Origin: CAIWHR01 sp963709525
GTDB lineage: Bacteria > Pseudomonadota > Gammaproteobacteria > Burkholderiales > Casimicrobiaceae
Reading direction: 5' to 3'
NCBI GenBank assembly: GCA_963709525.1
Contig: CAVPXB010000028.1
Location: 1 to 64,000 of the forward strand
DNA: 64,000 bases
Under the pieces are notes generated by a model. The model was not told where the DNA came from. It ran no database searches and was given only the letters and a program-made list of their open reading frames with translations. The position numbers were made by a program, and so were the translations under genes. Below, in pieces: positions 1 to 8,704 of the stretch (the stretch's first letter is position 1; every line of letters starts with the position of its first letter).

Positions 1-1
1 C

Positions 2-526
2 ATCGTCTTCGATTTTCGCCCGCTGTACGGCGACACGACGCTGGTCGACACCCTGCGCGAGTGGCTGTTCGACTTCACGCGCGACAACAAGGTGTTCCTG
101 CGTTTCATGGTCGGCAACGCGCTGCAGGTCGAACCGCCCTTGGGCCTCATTCGCGCCTTTGTGACCGATGACGATCCTGCATACAGGGGGACGCTCGATC
201 TCAAGGCCCGCGGCACGCGGCTCTTTGTCGATGCCGCGCGTGTCTTCGCGCTGGCGGAAGGAATCGCCGAGACGGGGACGGTGGCGCGCCTGCGGGAGGC
301 CGGTCGTCGCCTCGAGGTCGAGGCGCGTCACGTCGACGCAACGATCGACGGGTTCCATTTCCTGCAGTTGCTGCGCCTGCGGCAACAGGATGCGCCGGGC
401 GCGCGGAACATGGCCAACCGCATCGATCCCTATGCCCTGAACGAGGTCGACCAGCGGATGCTGAAGGAGGCGTTCCGGCAGGCGAAGAAGCTGCAGCAGT
501 TGCTGAGGCAGGTGCACGGCGCCTGA
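2..526 (+). CDS. DUF294-type putative nucleotidyltransferase, C-terminal part
   Basis: The gene begins outside the window; the reading frame is open from base 2 to a TGA at 524-526. The visible 174 residues resemble the C-terminal substrate-binding domain (DUF294_C) of proteins that usually carry cyclic-nucleotide-binding, CBS and nucleotidyltransferase-like domains upstream. The sequence is alpha-helical and charged, with a family-typical tail around ANRIDPYALNEVDQRMLKEA. The stop is followed after 24 bases by an exonuclease-like gene, and these two families are often neighbours in betaproteobacteria, so a shared transcript is likely. The substrate is unknown. The N-terminal domains cannot be checked here. 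Confidence 0.7.
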   Translation: MVFDFRPLYGDTTLVDTLREWLFDFTRDNKVFLRFMVGNALQVEPPLGLIRAFVTDDDPAYRGTLDLKARGTRLFVDAARVFALAEGIAETGTVARLREAGRRLEVEARHVDATIDGFHFLQLLRLRQQDAPGARNMANRIDPYALNEVDQRMLKEAFRQAKKLQQLLRQVHGA

Positions 527-550
527 AAGAATGTGCCGGGAAACAGCGCC

Positions 551-1255
551 ATGAAAATCCTCAGGACCGTTGTCGACTACCTGCTGAGCGGGCCCCTGGT
601 CGGAGGCGAGCAGGAGGCGCGTGTCAACCGCTGGCGCAACGTGCCGGAGGCGGACCTCGCGCGGCCGCACGGCGCAGCGCGTTACGTCGTCGTCGGCACC
701 GAAACCACCGGCCTCGACATGCGCCGCGATCGATTGATCGCGGTCGGCGCGGTCGGCGTTGCGCATGGCTGTCTTGAGTTCGACGACAGCTTCGAGCGGG
801 TGCTGCGCCAGGACAAGGCGAGTGCCGACGCCAATATCCTGATCCATGGCATCGGGGGCGAGACGCAGCTTTCCGGCGTCGAGCCCAGGGAGGCGATGAT
901 CGAGTTTCTCGAGTACCTCGGCAAGGCGCCGCTGGTCGCGTTTCGGGCGAAGTTCGACCGGAAGGTGCTGGAGAGAAGTGTGCGCTCGATCCTCGGCTAC
1001 CCCTTTGCCCACCCGTGGATCGATCTCGCCTTGCTGCTGCCGGCGCTTTTTCCCAGGACCGGGCGCATCTCGCTCGACGATTGGCTCGCGCACTTCGGGC
1101 TTTCGGGCGGAACCCGTCACCACGCGCTCGCCGGAGCTTTCGTCACTGCCCAGTTGCTGCAAATCGCCCTCGACGCGGCGGACCGCGCGGGAATGGCCAA
1201 TGCGGCGCAGCTCATCGCGACGCAAAGGGCGCAGCAGTGGTTGGGAGACCGGTGA
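551..1255 (+). CDS. DnaQ-like 3'-5' exonuclease fold protein, active site degenerate
   Basis: A 234-residue protein of the DEDDh exonuclease fold (DNA polymerase III epsilon-like). The Exo I region reads YVVVGTETTGL at residues 45-55: the usual D-x-E has Gly49 in place of the first Asp, while Glu51 is kept. The middle region (ILIHGIGGE, then LVAFRAKFDRKVLER with its Asp) is recognisable. The Exo III region reads HHALAGAFVTAQL, where Gly replaces the Asp normally five residues after His. Two of four metal ligands therefore appear lost, and catalysis is doubtful. ATG 551 was chosen; an in-frame GTG at 533 would add six residues. It follows the DUF294 gene in the same direction. Confidence 0.75.
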   Translation: MKILRTVVDYLLSGPLVGGEQEARVNRWRNVPEADLARPHGAARYVVVGTETTGLDMRRDRLIAVGAVGVAHGCLEFDDSFERVLRQDKASADANILIHGIGGETQLSGVEPREAMIEFLEYLGKAPLVAFRAKFDRKVLERSVRSILGYPFAHPWIDLALLLPALFPRTGRISLDDWLAHFGLSGGTRHHALAGAFVTAQLLQIALDAADRAGMANAAQLIATQRAQQWLGDR

Positions 1256-1330
1256 AATTCAGACGGGTGGGGCGACCCCGGCGGGCCCCGGAGTCGACAG
1301 GGCAGCCGCGGCCGTAATACAGTCGCGGTC

Positions 1331-2080
1331 GTGTCCAAGCCTGCGAGCCCCGCCTTCCTGCCATCGCCCCGGTCGCTGCCGGGCACCTTGCTTTCCGTAC
1401 GCGGGCTCGACGCCTGGTACGGCGACGCGCATATCCTCCATGGGGTCTCGTTCGACGTGCCGGCCGGCGAGGTGGTGACCCTGCTCGGGCGCAACGGCGC
1501 CGGCAAGACGACGGCGCTGAAGTCGATCATGGGCCTCACGTCGCGGCGGACGGGGTCCGTCGTTTTCGACGGTCACGAACTCACGCGCTTGGCGCCGCAT
1601 CGCGTCGCCGGCCTTGGCGTCGCCTACTGTCCCGAAGAGCGCGGAATCTTCTCCAGCCTCTCGGTGGCCGAGAATCTCTCGCTGCCCCCGGTGGTATGCG
1701 CCGGCGGCCTCGACGAGCGGGAGATCCTCGATCTCTTTCCCAATCTCGCCGGACGGCTCGACCATCGCGGCGACGAGCTGTCGGGCGGCGAGCAGCAGAT
1801 GCTCGCCATCGGACGGATTCTTCGCACCGGGTCCCGGTGCCTGCTGCTCGACGAGCCCACCGAAGGGTTGGCACCGGTGATCGTGCAGGAGATCGGCCGT
1901 ACCATACGCCGGCTGAAGGCGCGCGGCTTCACCGTGCTGCTGGTCGAGCAGAATTTCCGCTTCGCCTCGGCCGTTGCCGACCGCCATTACGTCATGGACC
2001 ATGGCCGCATCGCCGAAATGTTCACGGCATCCGAGCTCGATGCCAACCGCGACCGGGTGCACGCCTATCTCGGGATCTGA
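1331..2080 (+). CDS. livF: LivF-like branched-chain amino acid ABC transporter ATPase
   Basis: A 249-residue ATP-binding subunit of the LivF type. Walker A is GRNGAGKTT, the signature is LSGGEQQML and Walker B is CLLLDEPTEGLAP, followed by the LivF-typical VLLVEQNFRFA. The start is GTG 1331; no in-frame ATG precedes the Walker A motif. No livG, livH, livM or leucine-type binding protein is visible. The next gene, 44 bases downstream, belongs to a different (dipeptide-type) ABC family. It is thus an orphan ATPase here, serving a transporter encoded elsewhere or left from a rearranged operon. Family assignment is firm; the substrate is inferred from family only. Confidence 0.82.
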   Translation: MSKPASPAFLPSPRSLPGTLLSVRGLDAWYGDAHILHGVSFDVPAGEVVTLLGRNGAGKTTALKSIMGLTSRRTGSVVFDGHELTRLAPHRVAGLGVAYCPEERGIFSSLSVAENLSLPPVVCAGGLDEREILDLFPNLAGRLDHRGDELSGGEQQMLAIGRILRTGSRCLLLDEPTEGLAPVIVQEIGRTIRRLKARGFTVLLVEQNFRFASAVADRHYVMDHGRIAEMFTASELDANRDRVHAYLGI

Positions 2081-2124
2081 CCGGCAGGCAAAGCCCGTAC
2101 CTGCCACTTCACTCCTCCGCCACG

Positions 2125-3105
2125 ATGCTCGTTTTCATCATTCGTCGCAGCCTGCAGAGCGTTGTCGTTCTGCTCGTGATGTCGTTGCTGGTGTTCGTCG
2201 GCGTCTACGCGGTCGGCAACCCGATCGACATCCTCATCAACCCGCAGGCCGACCAGATCGACCGCGAGCGCGCCATCGCCGCGCTGGGGCTCGACAAGTC
2301 GCTGCCCGAGCAATACGGCAGCTTCCTGCTCGGCGCGTTGCGCGGCGACCTTGGCCGCTCGTTCGTGCACAGCACGCCGGCGCTGTCGTTGATCCTCGAG
2401 CGCATGCCGGCCACGCTCGAGCTCGCGTTTGCGGCGATGCTGATCGCCGTCGTGCTGGGCATCCCCCTGGGTTTGTGGGCCGGGCTGAAGCCCGATGGCA
2501 TCGCGGGACGAACGATCATGGCGGGCTCCATTCTCGGTTTCTCGCTGCCGACCTTCTGGGTCGGCCTGATGCTGATCATGGTGTTCTCGGTGATGCTGGG
2601 CTGGCTGCCGTCGAACGGGCGCGGGCCGACGGTGCAGCTGCTCGGCCTGGTGCCGGTCTCCTTCCTTTCGCTCGACGGCTGGCGGCACCTTCTGCTGCCG
2701 GCGGCCAATCTCGCGCTGTTCAAGCTGGCGCTGCTGATCCGCCTGACGCGCGCCGGCGCCCGTGAGGCGCTGCTGCAGGACTACGTCAAGTTTGCGCGCG
2801 CCAAGGGGCTTAGCAACGCGCGGGTGATCGGCGTCCACGTGTTGCGCAACATCCTGATCCCGATCGTCACCATCATCGGGCTGGAGTTCGGTTCAGTCAT
2901 CGCGTTCGCGATCGTCACCGAGAGCGTCTTCGCCTGGCCCGGCATGGGCAAGCTGCTGATCGATTCGATCGGCGTTCTGGACCGGCCGGTGATCGTCGCC
3001 TATCTCCTTGTGATCGTGTTCCTGTTCATCGTCATCAACCTGGTCGTCGACGTCCTGTATTCGGCGCTCGATCCGCGGGTGCGCCTTACGGAAAGCAAGG
3101 GATGA
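2125..3105 (+). CDS. Dipeptide/oligopeptide-type ABC permease (DppB/GsiC family)
   Basis: A 326-residue inner-membrane permease. It starts MLVFIIRRSLQSVVVLLVMS, typical of DppB/OppB first subunits, has about six membrane segments, and carries the EAA-type cytoplasmic loop around LLQDYVKFARAKGLSNARVIG near residue 220. The reading frame is open further upstream, but ATG 2125 matches the family N-terminus. It overlaps the next permease by four bases (ATGA), so the two are translationally coupled. It would pair with the following DppC-like subunit and two ATPases. The substrate could be peptides, glutathione or N-acylated amino acids; the downstream amidohydrolase makes the last plausible. Confidence 0.9.
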   Translation: MLVFIIRRSLQSVVVLLVMSLLVFVGVYAVGNPIDILINPQADQIDRERAIAALGLDKSLPEQYGSFLLGALRGDLGRSFVHSTPALSLILERMPATLELAFAAMLIAVVLGIPLGLWAGLKPDGIAGRTIMAGSILGFSLPTFWVGLMLIMVFSVMLGWLPSNGRGPTVQLLGLVPVSFLSLDGWRHLLLPAANLALFKLALLIRLTRAGAREALLQDYVKFARAKGLSNARVIGVHVLRNILIPIVTIIGLEFGSVIAFAIVTESVFAWPGMGKLLIDSIGVLDRPVIVAYLLVIVFLFIVINLVVDVLYSALDPRVRLTESKG

Positions 3106-4010
3106 CTGCGCCCGCAGCGGCAGCCGCTTCGCGGGCGCCGGAAACGCCGCTGCGGCGCATCGTTTCCGATTTCGTCGCCAATCCGGTCGCGGTCGCCGGC
3201 GCGGTCCTTTTGTTCTGCATTCTGCTGTTGGCCGTGTTCGCGCCGTGGATCTCGCCGCAGAACCCCTACGACCTGGCGCAACTCGACGTCATGGACAGCC
3301 GCCTCGAGCCGGGCTCGCAGGCGCCGAGCGGCGGGACGTTCTGGCTCGGTACCGACGACCAGGGTCGGGACATGCTGTCGGCGATCTTCTACGGCTTGCG
3401 CATCAGCCTCAGTGTCGGCGCGACAAGCACGCTGTTCGCGCTCGCCATCGGCCTCACGATCGGGCTCGTCGCCGCGTATTTCGGCGGCAAGGTCGAAACG
3501 CTGATGATGCGCATCGTCGACATCCAGCTCTCGTTTCCCGCGATCCTGATCGCGCTGATTCTGATCGCCGTGCTGGGACAGGGGACCGGCAAGGTCGTCG
3601 CGGCGCTGGTGACCGTGCAGTGGGCGTACTACGCACGCACGGTGCGCAGTGCGGCGCTGGTCGAAAAGCGCAAGGAGTACATCGAGGCGGCACGTTGCCT
3701 CGCGTTGTCGCCGGCCCGCATCGTTTTCCGGCACCTGCTGCCCAACTGCCTGCCGCCGCTGATCGTGGTCGCGACCGTCCAGGTGGCGGCGGCGATTTCC
3801 CTGGAAGCGACGCTCTCGTTCCTCGGCCTCGGGCTTCCCATCACCGAGCCCTCGCTCGGGCTCCTGATCGCCAACGGCTACCAGTACCTGCTGTCGGGCA
3901 AGTACTGGATCAGCTTCTTTCCCGGCATCGCCCTGCTCCTGACCATCGTCAGCATCAACCTCGTCGCCGACCAGTTGCGCGACGTGCTGAACCCCCGGCT
4001 GTCGAAATGA
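3102..4010 (+). CDS. Dipeptide/oligopeptide-type ABC permease (DppC/GsiD family)
   Basis: A 302-residue second permease subunit. The N-terminus has the OppC-type cytoplasmic lead-in (RRIVSDFVANPVAVAGAVLL), followed by a large periplasmic loop containing FWLGTDDQGRDMLSAIFYG, the hallmark of DppC-like proteins. The EAA loop is YIEAARCLALSPARIVFRHL near residue 195. The start ATG 3102 overlaps the preceding stop. After its TGA there are 55 bases before the first ATPase gene. It is predicted to form a heterodimeric channel with the preceding gene product in the cytoplasmic membrane. Confidence 0.9.
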   Translation: MTAPAAAAASRAPETPLRRIVSDFVANPVAVAGAVLLFCILLLAVFAPWISPQNPYDLAQLDVMDSRLEPGSQAPSGGTFWLGTDDQGRDMLSAIFYGLRISLSVGATSTLFALAIGLTIGLVAAYFGGKVETLMMRIVDIQLSFPAILIALILIAVLGQGTGKVVAALVTVQWAYYARTVRSAALVEKRKEYIEAARCLALSPARIVFRHLLPNCLPPLIVVATVQVAAAISLEATLSFLGLGLPITEPSLGLLIANGYQYLLSGKYWISFFPGIALLLTIVSINLVADQLRDVLNPRLSK

Positions 4011-4065
4011 GCACGGAGGGCCGCCCCGACGGCGAAGGCCGGCGTGCGCAGCGCGAGGGTGCCGG

Positions 4066-5058
4066 ATGACCGCGCCGCTGCTGGAAGTCTCGGGTCTGCG
4101 CACGCACTTCTTCGCCAAGGCCGGGGTCGTGAAGGCGGTCGACGACGTCTCCTTTACGGTCGCCAAGGGCGAGGTCGTGGGGCTCGTGGGCGAGTCCGGC
4201 TCCGGCAAGTCGATGACGGGCTACTCGATCATGGGTCTCATCGATCCGCCGGGGCGCCTGGTCGAGGGCCGGATCCTGCTCAATGGTCGCGATCTCGCGA
4301 CGCTTTCGGCCGAGGAAATGCGTCAGCTCCGGGGCAACCGCATCGCCATGATCTTCCAGGACCCGATGATGACGCTCAATCCGGTATTGCGCGTCGATCA
4401 CCAGATGATCGAGACGATCCGGGCCCACGAGAAGGTGAGCGCCGCCACGGCAAGGGAACGCGCGCGCGCCGCGCTGGTCAAGGTCGGCATCCCGTCGCCG
4501 GACGAGCGGCTGGTGGCCTATCCGCACCAGTTTTCAGGCGGCATGCGCCAGCGCGTGGCCATCGCCATCGCGCTGCTCAACAACCCGGACCTCATCATTG
4601 CCGACGAGCCGACCACCGCGCTCGACGTGACGATACAGGGCCAGATTCTGTTCGAGATGCAGAAGCTCACGCGCGAGACCGGCGCCGCGATGATCTGGAT
4701 CACGCACGACCTGTCGGTCATCGCGGGCTTGGCCGACCGCGTGTGCGTGATGTATGCGGGGCGAATTGTCGAGGAGAGCAGCGTCGTCGACCTCCTGTCG
4801 CGGCCGCGACATCCGTACGCGCAGGGGCTCCTCGATTCGGTGCCCTCGCGCAGCGCGCGGGGCGCCCGGCTGCGGCAGATTCCCGGCATGGCGCCTAACG
4901 TGCTGGATCTTTCGCCGGGCTGCGCGTTTCGCGATCGCTGCGGCTACGCCGACCAGGCATGCGCAACGATGCCGGCGATGACATCGATCGAGGACGAATC
5001 CGGCGGCCTTGCCAGCGTTCGCTGTCACCATCCGCTTGCCGGAGCGGCCGCGCCGTGA
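4066..5058 (+). CDS. Dipeptide/oligopeptide-type ABC ATPase (DppD family)
   Basis: A 330-residue ATPase. Walker A is GESGSGKSM, the signature is FSGGMRQRVAIAIALL, and Walker B is LIIADEPTTALDVTIQ. The C-terminal oligopeptide-transporter domain is present, with the cysteine-containing CAFRDRCGYADQAC segment that in this family is linked to an iron-sulfur or structural site. The Walker A has Met after GKS where Thr is common, a small deviation that is tolerated in many DppD proteins. It shares a four-base GTGA overlap with the next ATPase gene. It powers import together with the DppF-like partner. Confidence 0.9.
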   Translation: MTAPLLEVSGLRTHFFAKAGVVKAVDDVSFTVAKGEVVGLVGESGSGKSMTGYSIMGLIDPPGRLVEGRILLNGRDLATLSAEEMRQLRGNRIAMIFQDPMMTLNPVLRVDHQMIETIRAHEKVSAATARERARAALVKVGIPSPDERLVAYPHQFSGGMRQRVAIAIALLNNPDLIIADEPTTALDVTIQGQILFEMQKLTRETGAAMIWITHDLSVIAGLADRVCVMYAGRIVEESSVVDLLSRPRHPYAQGLLDSVPSRSARGARLRQIPGMAPNVLDLSPGCAFRDRCGYADQACATMPAMTSIEDESGGLASVRCHHPLAGAAAP

Positions 5059-6083
5059 ACTCGCCTGCGGCTTCCCCGGCAGGCGCGCCGCTGGTCGAGT
5101 TGCGCGGCGTCTCCAGGCGTTTCGTCAAGGGGCTCGACACCGCGGCGCGGATCGGCAACCTGCTGGGAGCCAGGGTTCGCGAGGAGGTCGTCCATGCGGT
5201 GGACGGCGTCGACCTCGCCATCCGGCCGGGCGAGGTCGTGGGGCTGGTCGGTGAGTCCGGCTGCGGGAAGTCGACGCTGGGTCGGCTGGCGGTCGGATTG
5301 CTGGCGCTGACCGAGGGCGAGCGTTACTGGCGTGGTGCCGCGCTCGCCGGATTGCTGCCGGTCCAGGCGCGGTTGCAGCAACTCAAGATGCAGATGATCT
5401 TCCAGGATCCCTATGCCTCGCTCAATCCGCGCCTGCGCGTCGTCGATATCGTCGGCGAGGCCCCCGTCGCGCACGGATTGATCGCGCGCACGCAGCAAGT
5501 CGAGTACGTCGGCCTGCAGTTGAACCGGGTCGGGCTCGATCCGACGCTGATGCGCCGCTTTCCGCACCAGTTCTCGGGCGGGCAGCGCGCGCGCATCGGC
5601 ATCGCCCGGGCGCTCGCCGTGAAGCCGGAGTTCCTGGTCTGCGACGAGTCGGTGGCAGCGCTCGACGTTTCGATCCAGGCGCAGGTGCTGAACCTGTTCA
5701 TGGAATTGCGATCGGCGCTTTCGCTCACCTACCTTTTCATCAGCCACGATCTGGGCGTGGTCGAGCACATCAGCGACCGCGTCGTGATCATGTACCTGGG
5801 CCGGGTCGTCGAGAGCGGGCCGACGGAGGCGATCTTCGCCGCGCCCGCGCATCCCTACACGCAGGCGCTGCTGAAAGAGGCAGGCAAGGTCGTGCCCGGC
5901 AAGCGCACCTTCGTGCCGATCAAGGGCGAGATTCCGTCTCCGCTGGATCCGCCGTCGGGCTGCCACTTTCATCCGCGCTGCCCGCGGGCCGCGCCCGGCT
6001 GCAGCGTCGAAGCGCCTGTCTTGCGCGCGATCGCGCCTGGCCGGACGGCGTCGTGTCACCTGCTGGAGGGCGTGCCCGCATGA
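5055..6083 (+). CDS. Dipeptide/oligopeptide-type ABC ATPase (DppF family)
   Basis: A 342-residue ATPase starting at GTG 5055, inside the stop of the preceding gene; the frame is open further upstream, but this start gives the four-base overlap seen across the operon and a normal length. Walker A is GESGCGKSTLG, the signature is FSGGQRARIGIARAL and Walker B is FLVCDESVAALDVSIQ (Ser in place of the more common Pro). The C-terminal CHFHPRCPRAAPGC motif is typical of DppF/OppF. Its stop overlaps the start of the N-formylglutamate amidohydrolase gene, which links that enzyme to the transporter. Confidence 0.9.
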   Translation: MNSPAASPAGAPLVELRGVSRRFVKGLDTAARIGNLLGARVREEVVHAVDGVDLAIRPGEVVGLVGESGCGKSTLGRLAVGLLALTEGERYWRGAALAGLLPVQARLQQLKMQMIFQDPYASLNPRLRVVDIVGEAPVAHGLIARTQQVEYVGLQLNRVGLDPTLMRRFPHQFSGGQRARIGIARALAVKPEFLVCDESVAALDVSIQAQVLNLFMELRSALSLTYLFISHDLGVVEHISDRVVIMYLGRVVESGPTEAIFAAPAHPYTQALLKEAGKVVPGKRTFVPIKGEIPSPLDPPSGCHFHPRCPRAAPGCSVEAPVLRAIAPGRTASCHLLEGVPA

Positions 6084-6932
6084 CCGCAGCCTACACCTCT
6101 GCATCGGCCGCTGGTGACGGCGCTGCCGCTGGTGCTCGATTCGCCGCACAGCGGCGAGTTCTATCCCGACGACTTCGATCATGCGCCGCCGCGCGAGCTG
6201 GTGCGCCTGGCCGAGGATACGCACGTCGGACGGCTCTATGGCTTCGCGCCGGCGTTGGGCGCGACGCTGCTCGAAGCACGCTTTCCGCGCGCGTACGTTG
6301 ACGCCAATCGCAGCCTTGCCGACATCGACCCGGAGCTGCTGGCCGACGCCTGGGGCGAGCCGCTGGCGCCGACGCGCAAGACCGCGCAGGGCATCGGACT
6401 GGTCTGGCGCCTGGCGCGTACCGGTGTGCCGATGTATCGACGCAAGCTCACCGCGGCGGAAGTTCGTGATCGCATCGATCGCTGTTACCTTCCCTATCAC
6501 GCGGCCCTCGATGCCGAGCTCGAGGCGCGGCATCGCGAGCACGGCGCGGTCTGGCACCTCAACTGCCATTCGATGCCGGCGGTCGGCGACGCGATGGCCG
6601 ACGACCCGGGGCGGGAGCGGGCGGATTTCGTGCTCGGCGATCGCGACGGGACGACCTGCTCGCCCGCGTTTACGGCTTACGTGACGTCGACGCTCTCCGA
6701 CCTCGGATACTCGGTCGCCGTCAACGATCCCTACAAGGGGGTCGAAATCGTGCGCAGGCACGGGCGGCCTGACGAGCATCGCCACAGCCTGCAGATCGAA
6801 CTCAATCGGCGTCTTTACATGGACGAGTCGACGCTGCTGCCGAACGCAGGTTACCCGAAGCTCGAAGCGGATCTGGCCCGGCTCGTCGTCGCGGCACTGC
6901 GCTTTGCCCGTCACGCGCTCGGCGAACGTTGA
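6080..6932 (+). CDS. N-formylglutamate amidohydrolase family protein (frame break near 6098)
   Basis: The enzyme family hydrolyses N-formyl-L-glutamate to formate and glutamate. From about base 6099 the frame reads LHRPLVTALPLVLDSPHSGE, then EDTHVGRLY, FPRAYVDANRSLADID and WHLNCHSMPAVG, all family landmarks. The ATG at 6080 overlaps the preceding stop (ATGA) and starts MTAAYT. Joining the two needs removal of one T near 6098, which yields a 283-residue protein of normal length. A GTG at 6114 is the fallback start if the break is real. Position at the end of a peptide-type ABC operon suggests it processes an imported N-acyl amino acid; this is inference. Confidence 0.82.
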
Positions 6933-6990
6933 CGCCGCCGGCACGCGAGTGATGCGGCCGCCGATACGCCGCGCTGGTTGACCCGAACGC

Positions 6991-7019
6991 TTGACCTCCA
7001 TCGGGTGGACTGCCAAACT
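6991..7019 (+). promoter_or_regulatory. Weak candidate promoter upstream of tctC
   Basis: TTGACC at 6991-6996 is followed by a 17-base spacer and CAAACT at 7014-7019. The -35 match is good, the -10 match is poor (three of six). It lies 77 bases before the tctC start in a 163-base gap that otherwise shows no gene. Offered as the best candidate only. Confidence 0.25.
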
Positions 7020-7095
7020 CCCTCGCGATTCGCTGCAGCGACAGGCGCTCAAGTGTCGGTGCCACGGCGAAACAACGCAATCTCACGGAGGCCTC

Positions 7096-8066
7096 ATGAC
7101 ATTCAGTACCCGCGCGCTCGTACGCGCACTCGCCGTTGGTGCATTCGCGCTCGCCACGTCCGCACAGGCGGCATATCCCGAACGTCCGATCACGCTGATC
7201 GTCCCCTGGGCGGCCGGCGGCGGCACCGACGCGACCGCGCGGATCATCGGCTCGCTGCTCGAAAAGGACCTGGGGCAGCCGGTCAACGTCGTCAACCGCA
7301 CCGGCGGCAGCGGCGTGGTCGGTCACTCGGCCATCGCATCGGGCGCGCCGGACGGCTACACCATCGGCCTGCTGACCGTCGAGATCGGCATGATGCACTG
7401 GCAGGGCCTGACCGAACTGACCGGGGCCTCGTACACGCCGATCGGCCTGGTCAACGTCGATCCGGCCGGCCTGTCGGTTGCCGCGGACTCGTCGTACAAG
7501 ACCGCGAGCGACCTGATCGCGGCGATCAAGGCGAACCCGGGCAAGCTCAAGGCATCGGGCACCGGCCAGGGCGGCATCTGGCATCTCGCGCTCGCGGGCA
7601 TGCTGCGCGACATGAAGATCGACCCGGCCAGCGTGCCCTGGGTGCCATCGAACGGCGCCGCGCCCGGACTGCAGGACATGGTTGCCGGCGGCGTCCAGAT
7701 CGCGCCGGTGTCGCTGCCCGAAGCGCGCTCGCTGATCGACGCGGGCAAGGTGCGGCCGCTCGCCGTGATGGCCGACAAGAACGTCGCGCTGTATCCGGCC
7801 GTGCCGACGCTGAAGGAAGCGACCGGCAGCGCCTGGACGATGGCCGCGTGGCGCGGCATCGGGGCGCCGAAGGGCATTCCGGCCGAGGCGCGCGACAAGC
7901 TGGTGGCCGCGATCAAGAAGATCGTCGCGAGCAAGGAATACACCGAGTTCATGGCCAAGCAGGGCTACGGCGTCGTGTACGCCGGTCCCGAGGAGTTCGC
8001 CAGGACATGGCGAAGTCGGACGCCGATCTCGGCGCTACGATGAAGGCAGTCGGCATCGCCAAGTGA
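7096..8066 (+). CDS. tctC: Tripartite tricarboxylate transporter substrate-binding protein (Bug/TctC family; frame break near 8001)
   Basis: A periplasmic solute receptor of the Bug family. There is a signal peptide ending near TSAQA (residue 25), then the family motif YPERPITLIVPWAAGGGTD. A good ribosome-binding site (cacggagg) precedes ATG 7096. Near base 8001 the frame breaks: GPEEFA continues correctly only one frame over, as MAKSDADLGATMKAVGIAK ending at TGA 8064-8066. One missing base explains this and gives 323 residues, the usual family size. It is followed by tctB and tctA, forming a complete secondary transporter. Bug ligands are commonly carboxylates; the specific ligand cannot be read from sequence. 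Confidence 0.9.
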
Positions 8067-8187
8067 CGCCGGGCCCGCGCGCCGGGCGGCGGGCGCGAAT
8101 CCGGGGGCGGCCGCGCTCGCCCGGGTTTCGCACGCGCCCGCCCGCGAGCCGCGGTGACCGCGCCGCGCCTCGGGCGATGTCCCGCCG

Positions 8188-8673
8188 ATGAAGCTCAACG
8201 ACGCCGTCTGGGGCGCGCTGCTGATGTTCTTCAGCGCCGTGGTGCTGTTTCACGTCCGCAACTTCCCGTCCATTCCGGGGCAGAAGGTCGGTCCCGCGCT
8301 GTTCCCGGGCGTGCTGGCCGTCGCCCTCGCGGTCTGCGCGGTGGTGCTGATCGTCAAGGGGCTCGCTTCGCGCGCGCAGGGCGGCGACCGGGCCCGCTGG
8401 ATCGAGCTCGACGGCTGGACGCGGTCGCGTCGGCACGTCGTCGCATTCTTCGCGACGGTTGGCGTCAACGTCTTCTACATCCTGCTGGTCGACCGCCTCG
8501 GGTTCATCATCACCGGTACCGTCTATCTCGCCACGCTGTTCGCCGTCTTCGGCGTGCGCCCGAAATCGATTCTGCCGCTCGCGGTGGTCGTGACGCTGGT
8601 CATCCACTACGCGTTCTACAAGCTGCTGCGGGTTCCGCTGCCCTGGGGCGTGCTGCAGGGAATCTCATGGTAG
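8188..8673 (+). CDS. tctB: Tripartite tricarboxylate transporter small membrane subunit TctB
   Basis: A 161-residue protein with four predicted membrane helices: LNDAVWGALLMFFSAVVLF, a second around FPGVLAVALAVCAVVLIV, a third around VVAFFATVGVNVFYILLV, and a fourth around LAVVVTLVIHYAFYKLL. It ends PLPWGVLQGI, typical for TctB. The start ATG 8188 follows a 121-base, very GC-rich spacer after tctC. TctB is the poorly conserved small integral membrane partner of TctA. Confidence 0.85.
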   Translation: MKLNDAVWGALLMFFSAVVLFHVRNFPSIPGQKVGPALFPGVLAVALAVCAVVLIVKGLASRAQGGDRARWIELDGWTRSRRHVVAFFATVGVNVFYILLVDRLGFIITGTVYLATLFAVFGVRPKSILPLAVVVTLVIHYAFYKLLRVPLPWGVLQGISW

Positions 8674-8704
8674 GCGGCCGGCACCCGGCGAAGGGGCTCC
8701 GGGC

